NCBI GenBank assembly: GCA_964393895.1
Contig: CAYMWP010000125.1
Span: 1-13,400 of the forward strand
DNA: 13,400 nt
Direction: 5' to 3'
Source of the DNA: B4-G1 sp964393895
GTDB taxonomy: Bacteria; Chloroflexota; Anaerolineae; B4-G1
Below the pieces are notes generated by a model. The model made no database searches, was not told where the DNA came from, and was given only the letters and a program-made list of their open reading frames with translations. Shown here in pieces: positions 6,587 to 11,716 of this stretch. Position numbers and translations under genes: made by a program. Each line of letters opens with the position of its first letter. Positions within the stretch are counted from its first letter, which is position 1.

Positions 6587-7567
6587 CTACGCCGGCCTCA
6601 GCAGCGCGGTGACGTAGCCGAATTGCAGATCCTCGCCCAAATCCTTAGCACCGATCATCCTGGCGTCGGTGCGGACAAAGTTGATCCTGCCGCCAGAGCC
6701 GCGCTTGAAATTGCCAAACGCCGACCCGGCGAGCGTCCTCAACACGCCTGGGCCTTCCTGGTCGGCTTTTTCCCTCCATACGACCAGCGCGTAATCCTCG
6801 TCACCGACGCCCAAGAGATCGCGCGCGTCGGCGGGGATTTCCAGGGCGCCGTACTTGGCGCCGAGCACCAGGGAGACTGGCAGGGCGCCTTTCAATTGTT
6901 GCAGACGGAACGATTTTCCAGCGACCCAGAGTTCGCTCCCGATGGTGTATTTATCAATCTCCAGCTCCGCTATGGCAAACTCTTCCCCAGCGGCAGAGGG
7001 AATGATGGGCACCCAGATGCGCGTGGTGAGATTACCGTCCGCGCGGGCCCGAACGGCGCTCAGGTACGTGCTCAACGTCTCTATCCAGCGCCGGAGGCGG
7101 GTGCATATTTTCGTCTGATCCTGGGCATTGACCGTGGCCCAATCCTCCCGGGCTTTTTCGAACAGTTGGCCCGCTTTCTGGTACCATCTCAGCGCGTCCA
7201 CTTTGTTGCCCAGCAATTGGTGCGCCAACCCCAGCGCGTAGGCGGCCACGGCCTCGTTGTGACGCTGGCAGGGGGAATGTTGGCGTTGGAAGACGGGGTA
7301 CGCTTGCTGGCAGACGGTAAGCGTGGGGCCCAGTTTGCCCATCTCGCGGTGTACGTCCGCCAGGTGGATCAGGGCCGCTGCCTGAGTGACGCTGGCGATC
7401 GGCGCCCGGCTGACCTCCATACCGTCCAGCGCGCAGCGCATAGCTTCTGGCAAGCGACCTTCTCTGCGCCGCGAGCGAGAATCGCGCAACAGATTGTCAG
7501 CGAATGGAGCGAGTTCCTCGCAGCAAAGCAACTCGGACGGGGTCAGTTCGGGGGGCAGGTTGATCAT
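6587..7567 (-). CDS. TPR-repeat protein with C-terminal beta-rich domain
   Basis: This gene encodes a 326-residue soluble protein with no signal peptide. Residues about 22-140 are paired helices with TPR character: alanine and glycine at helix contacts, as in 'AAALIHLADVHREMGKL' and 'AYALGLAHQLLGNKVDALRWYQKA'. TPR arrays mediate protein-protein binding. Residues about 180-326 form a different, beta-rich domain (including 'GALPVSLVLGAKYGALEIP' and 'YALVVWREKADQEGPGVLR') that I cannot assign to a family. A GAGGGAG ribosome binding site precedes the ATG at 7567. It lies 28 bp after the second SPFH-like gene and 34 bp before the lipid-alcohol kinase, so it is probably made with them. It could be the cytosolic adaptor of an SPFH scaffold; this is inference from context. 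Confidence 0.75.
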   Translation of the reverse strand: MINLPPELTPSELLCCEELAPFADNLLRDSRSRRREGRLPEAMRCALDGMEVSRAPIASVTQAAALIHLADVHREMGKLGPTLTVCQQAYPVFQRQHSPCQRHNEAVAAYALGLAHQLLGNKVDALRWYQKAGQLFEKAREDWATVNAQDQTKICTRLRRWIETLSTYLSAVRARADGNLTTRIWVPIIPSAAGEEFAIAELEIDKYTIGSELWVAGKSFRLQQLKGALPVSLVLGAKYGALEIPADARDLLGVGDEDYALVVWREKADQEGPGVLRTLAGSAFGNFKRGSGGRINFVRTDARMIGAKDLGEDLQFGYVTALLRPA

Positions 7568-7595
7568 ATCTCCCTCTCCATCTCAACGAGCGGCC

Positions 7596-9041
7596 CTATT
7601 GGGGGGATTCTGCGTTCAAAGATGCGCTCTCTCCATCGCCCAGCAGATTGCCCAATTCGTCCAGCATCCGCAACGTATCGGGCGGCAGAAAAGCGCGCGT
7701 TCCCGGCGAATAGGACATCCACCACAAGGTCTCGACAAAGCGGGTGGCGAGTTCGTAGGACGAGCGCGCCTCATCGCTGGTGACGAGCGGCCGGATCGCC
7801 TCGGTGAGGGCCAGGACCATCTCCGCCTGTGCCTGCACCTGGGCGGCCTGCAGGCGGGCCAGTTGCGCCTCCCCCTCCGCCATGCTCTCCACCGCCCTCT
7901 GCTCCCAGATAGAGTGCCAGGCGTCAATCCACTGGGTAGAGATTCTCTCGTCTTTGACGTCAATTTTGCCCAGGTTCACGTCGAGGATGCGAGCGCCGAC
8001 CGGGTTGCCCGGCGGGAACGCTTTCTCCAGTTGTTGCTCCAACAGCCTTCGTATCTCTTCCCGCGGCGACTCTTTTTGCCCCGGCCGGGGCGGCTGCAGG
8101 AGCCAATCCAGCCGGTAGCGGGCCAGGATGTTGCGCAAGGCGCCCTCCACCCCGCCGATGACCACCCGCCCGGTCCATTTCCTCAATTGCTCCTTGTGCT
8201 CTGGCTGGCGGATGCGCACCCACAAGCTGGTGGCCGCGTTGAACACCGCCTCGTCGGTGTAGGGCAGAGGAGTTCCTATCCCCTTCTCTCCCAGCGCTTT
8301 GACTATCTCTTCGTCAATGGTCCGTTTGTTATTTGCCTCGACCGGCTGCTTGATCTGCACATCTCCCCATTCGTCAACGAACCGATCGTCAATCTTGAAG
8401 GTGATGTCGGCCTCGCAAGAGATGGGGATGCCATCCTTGGTCATCGCATTGTCGGTGAGCACCCAGCGCTGGGGGCGCAGGTCAACGACCTCCCAGATGC
8501 GCTCAAAGCTATCGAGAAAGCCGAGGCAGGGTCCCATGACGCGGGTCAGGCGGCCCCCTTTTTCCAGCACCAGCGCGTTGTTGTTGTGGACGACGACGAA
8601 ACCGCGCCCCCCGATGCGGTCGAACAGGCTGCCCTTGCCGACGTCAATGTCCCCTTCCTTTATGATCATGATCGGGTCGGGGGCCGTCAGGCCGAACACT
8701 CTGTGGTGCAAAAAGTCGTGGGCCTCTTTGTTGTCCTTTGTGTCGTAGAGGGTGTGGATGAAACGGGCTGCCGCCCACGGGATAGCTATCAACGCCACGA
8801 GCGCGGGAATAAAGTTGAGCACGATCCCCGGCAACAGATTGATTATCAGGATATTGGTGATGGTCACTGCTTTCAGGACGAGCGGCGCTTCGCCATTCGC
8901 CACCGGCTCTATCTGAGCCGCCAGGTCGGCCCAGCGATGATAGAACTCGGTCACGGTGCCGAGGAAAAGCAGGAGCAGGACCACCAGCGCAAGCAACGCG
9001 AGGCGGTTGGAATACTCGGCAAAGAGTGTTCTGCGGATCAT
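7596..9041 (-). CDS. SPFH/band-7-like integral membrane protein (copy B)
   Basis: This gene encodes a 481-residue protein. Residues 11-32 and about 55-95 are hydrophobic, giving two to three membrane helices. A stretch at about 120-220 has the SPFH/band-7 strand pattern: 'GGRGFVVVHNNNALVLEKGG', then 'VVDLRPQRW', then 'AMTKDGIPISCEADITFKI'. The last, TKDG followed by alternating strand residues, is the family's most typical segment. A long charged Ala/Glu/Gln helical part (about 365-420) fits the coiled coil by which prohibitins, flotillins and stomatins form rings or membrane microdomains. The C-terminus has 'FLPPDTLRML', matching 'FLPRDTGNLM' in the upstream gene product, so the two are probably diverged duplicates. 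The ATG at 9041 has GGAGG about 9 bp upstream and lies 4 bp after the previous stop. Having several helices before the SPFH domain is unusual. Confidence 0.82.
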   Translation of the reverse strand: MIRRTLFAEYSNRLALLALVVLLLLFLGTVTEFYHRWADLAAQIEPVANGEAPLVLKAVTITNILIINLLPGIVLNFIPALVALIAIPWAAARFIHTLYDTKDNKEAHDFLHHRVFGLTAPDPIMIIKEGDIDVGKGSLFDRIGGRGFVVVHNNNALVLEKGGRLTRVMGPCLGFLDSFERIWEVVDLRPQRWVLTDNAMTKDGIPISCEADITFKIDDRFVDEWGDVQIKQPVEANNKRTIDEEIVKALGEKGIGTPLPYTDEAVFNAATSLWVRIRQPEHKEQLRKWTGRVVIGGVEGALRNILARYRLDWLLQPPRPGQKESPREEIRRLLEQQLEKAFPPGNPVGARILDVNLGKIDVKDERISTQWIDAWHSIWEQRAVESMAEGEAQLARLQAAQVQAQAEMVLALTEAIRPLVTSDEARSSYELATRFVETLWWMSYSPGTRAFLPPDTLRMLDELGNLLGDGESASLNAESPQ

Positions 9042-9045
9042 TCGC

Positions 9046-10725
9046 TTATCCCTCCGTTGGGGCGGCCGGCTCTGGCCCCACCATCCTGCGCGCGCGTCGC
9101 ATTAGGTTGCCCGTATCCCGGGGGAGGAACTGGCCCAAAGTTGACCTTTCGATCATCTCCTCGATGACCTTGATAAAGCGGCGCGCGACCGCGTCCACCC
9201 CATCGCTCCGTAGCTGTTCCATGCGCTCGCTGATGGCCAGTATGATATCAATCTGCGCCTGCGCCCGCGCCTGCTCCACCAGGCTCAGCCGCCGCGATTG
9301 GCCCGCCGCCTGCCGCAGCGTGATCTGGCGCGCCCAGTCGGCCTGCCAGGCCGCGATGCGCCGCTCGATCACCCGTTCGTCGGCCGGCATCAGGTTGCTG
9401 ATGCCGCTGCCGATGCGTTGGATGCCCCATCCCGGCAGCACGTGTTCCAACTCTTCCTTCAGTTTCGCCCCGATCTCGGGCCGGGGGTCCTTGCCGGGGT
9501 CTGCGTGCAACTCGAGCGGGGCGTAGAGATCGTCAAAGTTATAGTGGGAGATGATCTCGCGCACAATGCGCTGGCCGGCCACGCGGGGTAGATCGTACCA
9601 TTTGTGCTGTTGCAGATCCTCCGGCATCTGGGATGGATTGTCATAGTGCACCATCTGTTGCGCGTGCATGGCCTTAAAGACGTCGCTGGCGCGGTAGGGA
9701 AAGCCCTTGCCCAGCTCTGGTCTCTCCTTGCCCGTGCCGATCTGGAACGGGGTAAAGGTGACGACTTTGACATCAATGCCGTCCTTGGTCCTGGCCTCCA
9801 CCGGGAAGGCGCGCAGTTGCACCCGCAGGTCAACGACCTGCATGGGAGTCTCGGACATGCCGGTAAAGATGACGCCTGGCCCTCGGGCGCCCTTGAAGGC
9901 TATGCCGGTCGAGATGGCGACGGCGTGGTCGCAGCCGGTGAGGATGATGCCCGGCCCGGACAGGAACTCGCGGAAAGGGTCTCCGTCGAGCCGCTTGACC
10001 AGCCTCTCCTCGTCCGTCAGCCAGACGCGCTCTCCTTCGGTGCGCCGCGTGATCTTTTCGTCCACGACGACGTAATAGGCATAGTTGGTGCCCAGCGTGT
10101 AGGAGATGAGGGCGCGCAGCGCCTGGCGCCGTTCCTCGAACCATTGCCGGCGGGCCTCCTTGTTCTCCGGGTAGCGCATGAGGACCAAGAAATCGTCCTT
10201 TTCGTACTTGAACTTGGGGATCACTATGCCCTCCGTCGGGGGTGTGGGAAGGTCGCGCCGCTCAATTTCTGGCTTGGGAAAGGGCAGGAGAAAGCCGGCC
10301 ACGACGAACAGGCCCAGTCCAAAGACGAGCACCGCCGGCAGTGTGACGAACAGCACCCCCAGCCACCCGGCCCGCCATCCGATGAGGCCCGCGACCCAAA
10401 AGCAGACCCACACGAGGTAGGGTATCCAGCGGCGGTACTCCTCGTAGTAGGGTCCCATGCGCAGAAACAGCGGCGCTCCCACGACCAGGATGAGCAAAAA
10501 GAAGAGAATGGGGCTATCGAGCGAGAAGTACCCCGCCAGAGGAAAGTAGATGCTGATGCAGAAGATGCCCGTCGTGAGCCACGTGCTTATGGCTACTGTT
10601 TTTCTCTCCTTCTTCGAGAACCCGGCCAGCCTGAGGAACCAGGCGACCGCCGCCGCCCCTCCGACCGTCAGGGTGATGAGGATCAAGGTGTCGTTCAAGA
10701 GTTGTCTGATGGTTTCTGTTTCCAT
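9046..10725 (-). CDS. Polytopic SPFH/band-7-like membrane protein (copy A)
   Basis: This gene encodes a 559-residue protein. I chose the ATG at 10725 (METETI) over the in-frame TTG at 10740, because GGGGTG lies 5 bp before the ATG. Five hydrophobic helices come first, at about residues 12-34, 45-66, 71-88, 101-117 and 121-148. A soluble region then leads to an SPFH-like domain (about 255-330): 'GPGIILTGCDHAVAISTG', 'GPGVIFTGMSETPMQVVDLR', and 'ARTKDGIDVKVVTFTPFQI'. A charged helical stretch with Ala, Gln and Arg (about 455-505) and the end motif 'FLPRDTGNLM' match copy B. Classical SPFH proteins have one N-terminal anchor, so five helices are atypical. By family analogy it would build oligomeric scaffolds that organise the membrane or regulate proteases; no partner protease such as FtsH or NfeD is encoded nearby. 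It lies 31 bp after the acidic small protein and 4 bp before copy B. Confidence 0.82.
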   Translation of the reverse strand: METETIRQLLNDTLILITLTVGGAAAVAWFLRLAGFSKKERKTVAISTWLTTGIFCISIYFPLAGYFSLDSPILFFLLILVVGAPLFLRMGPYYEEYRRWIPYLVWVCFWVAGLIGWRAGWLGVLFVTLPAVLVFGLGLFVVAGFLLPFPKPEIERRDLPTPPTEGIVIPKFKYEKDDFLVLMRYPENKEARRQWFEERRQALRALISYTLGTNYAYYVVVDEKITRRTEGERVWLTDEERLVKRLDGDPFREFLSGPGIILTGCDHAVAISTGIAFKGARGPGVIFTGMSETPMQVVDLRVQLRAFPVEARTKDGIDVKVVTFTPFQIGTGKERPELGKGFPYRASDVFKAMHAQQMVHYDNPSQMPEDLQQHKWYDLPRVAGQRIVREIISHYNFDDLYAPLELHADPGKDPRPEIGAKLKEELEHVLPGWGIQRIGSGISNLMPADERVIERRIAAWQADWARQITLRQAAGQSRRLSLVEQARAQAQIDIILAISERMEQLRSDGVDAVARRFIKVIEEMIERSTLGQFLPRDTGNLMRRARRMVGPEPAAPTEG

Positions 10726-10756
10726 AGGCACACCCCACAAAATGGTCTATTCGCCC

Positions 10757-10933
10757 TCATTCGTCGTCATCATCGTCGTCGTCATCGCTTTCCAATGTAT
10801 CATAGTTTATCGGATCTTTGTAAGGAAGTACCGTTGGAAACTCGATCTTGAACGGCAGCTCGACGTTGATGCGGTATACGTAGCGCCGGTATCCCTCGGG
10901 GCACTCTGGGCTGTTTGTACTTGATGAGTGCAT
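10757..10933 (-). CDS. Small protein (58 residues) with an Asp/Glu tail
   Basis: No family is recognised. The frame stays open upstream to 11086, but the ATG at 10933 has an excellent GGAGGAGGTGG ribosome binding site. It also lies after the TATAAT promoter at 10967-10996, so I place the start there. The protein begins 'MHSSSTNSPECPEGYRRYVYRI' in part: a short Ser/Asn head, then a strand-like core with aromatic and basic residues (about 12-45). It ends in an acidic run, S-D x8-E. The tail is encoded by mixed GAC and GAT codons. That argues for selection on the peptide, since a simple nucleotide repeat would not vary. It is the first gene of the SPFH cluster, 31 bp before copy A. It may bind a basic surface, metal ions or the scaffold proteins; this is speculation. 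Confidence 0.6.
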   Translation of the reverse strand: MHSSSTNSPECPEGYRRYVYRINVELPFKIEFPTVLPYKDPINYDTLESDDDDDDDDE

Positions 10934-10962
10934 ATCCACCTCCTCCACACGGGCAAACTTGA

Positions 10963-11028
10963 TGATATTATACATCATCGTGCGCAAAACTTGCAAGTCC
11001 CGGTTTGCGGGCGGAGCTGGCGGAACAC
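10963..11028 (-). repeat. Promoter-bearing direct repeat, copy 1
   Basis: This 66-bp block aligns without gaps to 11492-11557. Shared parts include TGATATTATA, GCAAAACTTGCAAGTC, CTGGC and AACAC. The -10 and -35 hexamers and the 18-bp spacing are identical in both. One copy precedes the acidic small gene, the other the Phd-like antitoxin, in the same orientation. Confidence 0.75.
10967..10996 (-). promoter_or_regulatory. Promoter of the SPFH operon
   Basis: Read on the minus strand, TTGCAA (10996-10991) and a perfect TATAAT (10972-10967) are separated by 18 bp. The predicted start of transcription is near 10960, about 27 bp before the small acidic gene. The whole promoter lies in a 66-bp block repeated at 11492-11557. 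Confidence 0.65.
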
Positions 11029-11082
11029 GGAATGGTGTAGCGCCGGGGCTTTCAGTCTCGGATGGCAGACCGGGACAGAGCC

Positions 11083-11106
11083 GCACCGCCGTATAACAGG
11101 CGGTGC
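11083..11106 (-). terminator. GC hairpin after the antitoxin gene
   Basis: GCACCGCC (11083-11090) and GGCGGTGC (11099-11106) form a perfect 8-bp stem with an 8-base loop. It lies about 54 bp downstream of the antitoxin stop and before the SPFH promoter. No T-run follows on the minus strand, so it may be a terminator, an RNA-stabilising hairpin or neither. Confidence 0.3.
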
Positions 11107-11159
11107 CGGGGCAGGGAGCAACAATTCTGGGGACCGGGCGCCACCTCCTGGCGGCAAGG

Positions 11160-11405
11160 TCACTCCGGCAGATCCTCTATCCGAACTCCCTTTCCCTCGT
11201 ACAGGCTCTTTCTCGCTGCGGCCACTCGCTTCAAAAAGCGCGGGTCGTGCTCCAACCGGTAGTCAAACCAGTCATCCTCTGTCGCAAAACCCATCAACAC
11301 TCCCGCCGGTTTACCGTGCCGGGTGACGATTATCTCTTCCTGCTCTGCCAGCCGCAGGTACTCTGAAAACCGATCCTTGACTTCTGACAACTTGACCTGT
11401 CTCAT
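11160..11405 (-). CDS. Phd/YefM-type antitoxin, apparently solitary
   Basis: This gene encodes an 81-residue protein. The ATG at 11405 has GGAGGAAT about 6 bp upstream, which decides against the longer frame from 11447. The N-terminal part 'MRQVKLSEVKDRFSEYLRLA' followed by 'IIVTRHGKPAGVLMGF' is the Phd/YefM fold: a strand-helix-strand DNA-binding dimer domain in which the 'HGKPAGVL' turn is the signature. The C-terminal part (DDWFDYRLEHDPRFLKRVAAARKSL) is the helical region that would bind a toxin. Such proteins repress their own operon and neutralise a RelE, Doc or PIN toxin. No toxin gene follows: downstream on this strand lie 226 non-coding bases and then the SPFH operon. It may serve as a stand-alone regulator, perhaps of its own promoter and the repeated promoter ahead of the SPFH operon. 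Confidence 0.85.
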   Translation of the reverse strand: MRQVKLSEVKDRFSEYLRLAEQEEIIVTRHGKPAGVLMGFATEDDWFDYRLEHDPRFLKRVAAARKSLYEGKGVRIEDLPE

Positions 11406-11491
11406 CTTTATTCCTCCCCGATCTCTTCGAGCTATGAGATGTTGCATAGAGGGAACTCAGCGGGAGCAGTTGAGCAGTTACCACTGCACGG

Positions 11492-11557
11492 TGATATTAT
11501 ATACCATCGCGAGCAAAACTTGCAAGTCACGATTATTGAGCTGAACTGGCAAAACAC
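11492..11557 (-). repeat. Promoter-bearing direct repeat, copy 2
   Basis: This is the second copy of the 66-bp block at 10963-11028, same orientation, no gaps. Within it, on the minus strand, TTGCAA (11525-11520) and TATAAT (11501-11496) are 18 bp apart, giving a transcript start near 11490 for the Phd-like gene. Confidence 0.75.
11496..11525 (-). promoter_or_regulatory. Promoter of the Phd-like antitoxin gene
   Basis: TTGCAA-18-TATAAT on the minus strand, identical in hexamers and spacing to the SPFH operon promoter. The leader to the ATG at 11405 is about 85 bases. Confidence 0.6.
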
Positions 11558-11596
11558 ATCGAGTTGTGTGACGATGAAGTGAGGAAATACGTAAAC

Positions 11597-11625
11597 TTGA
11601 AAAAGGATGGAGGAGACTGTATAAT
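11597..11625 (+). promoter_or_regulatory. Strong sigma-70-type promoter for the methyltransferase
   Basis: TTGAAA (11597-11602) and a perfect TATAAT (11620-11625) are 17 bp apart. The start of transcription would be near 11632, so the transcript begins with the AGACCTC palindrome at 11631-11645. A second TATAAT at 11679-11684 lacks a good -35 box. Confidence 0.65.
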
Positions 11626-11630
11626 TGGTG

Positions 11631-11645
11631 AGACCTCGGAGGTCT
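11631..11645 (+). repeat. AGACCTC palindrome, copy 4
   Basis: AGACCTC-G-GAGGTCT, the same sequence as 5843-5857. It sits at the predicted transcription start of the methyltransferase gene, where a hairpin at the very 5' end of the mRNA could affect stability. The CAGGCT/CCATTG blocks found beside copies at 4561 and 5843 are not seen here. Confidence 0.7.
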
Positions 11646-11716
11646 AAATGAGCGTTATGCCGCCTCTCCACTTTCGAGTATAATACGCCCAACGTACCCC
11701 TTACCGAGGAGGACAG

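Larger units (their letters stand above)
11406..11716. other. Divergent regulatory region between antitoxin and methyltransferase
   Basis: These 311 bases hold no convincing gene. They carry the minus-strand promoter of the antitoxin within the 66-bp repeat, a 15-base TGAGCAGTTACCA-type string (11471-11486) also seen at 4587-4601, the + strand methyltransferase promoter, and one AGACCTC palindrome (11631-11645). Confidence 0.65.

Noticed and set aside
6515..7783. 422-codon + strand open frame
   Set aside because: Antisense shadow of the TPR gene; it also crosses two gene boundaries on the other strand.
7386..9167. 593-codon + strand open frame
   Set aside because: Antisense to the second SPFH-like gene and the TPR gene, with low-complexity His/Gln/Arg composition and no ribosome binding site or known motif.
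9604..10851. 415-codon + strand open frame
   Set aside because: Antisense shadow of the five-helix SPFH gene and the acidic small gene; very rich in Gln, Arg and Asp with no fold signature.
10934..11159. Toxin gene for the Phd-like antitoxin
   Set aside because: No frame on either strand in this gap shows RelE, Doc or PIN features; the open frames are short extensions or shadows.
10928..11326. 132-codon + strand frame opposite the Phd-like gene
   Set aside because: Mostly antisense to the antitoxin and its downstream spacer; no ribosome binding site or motif.
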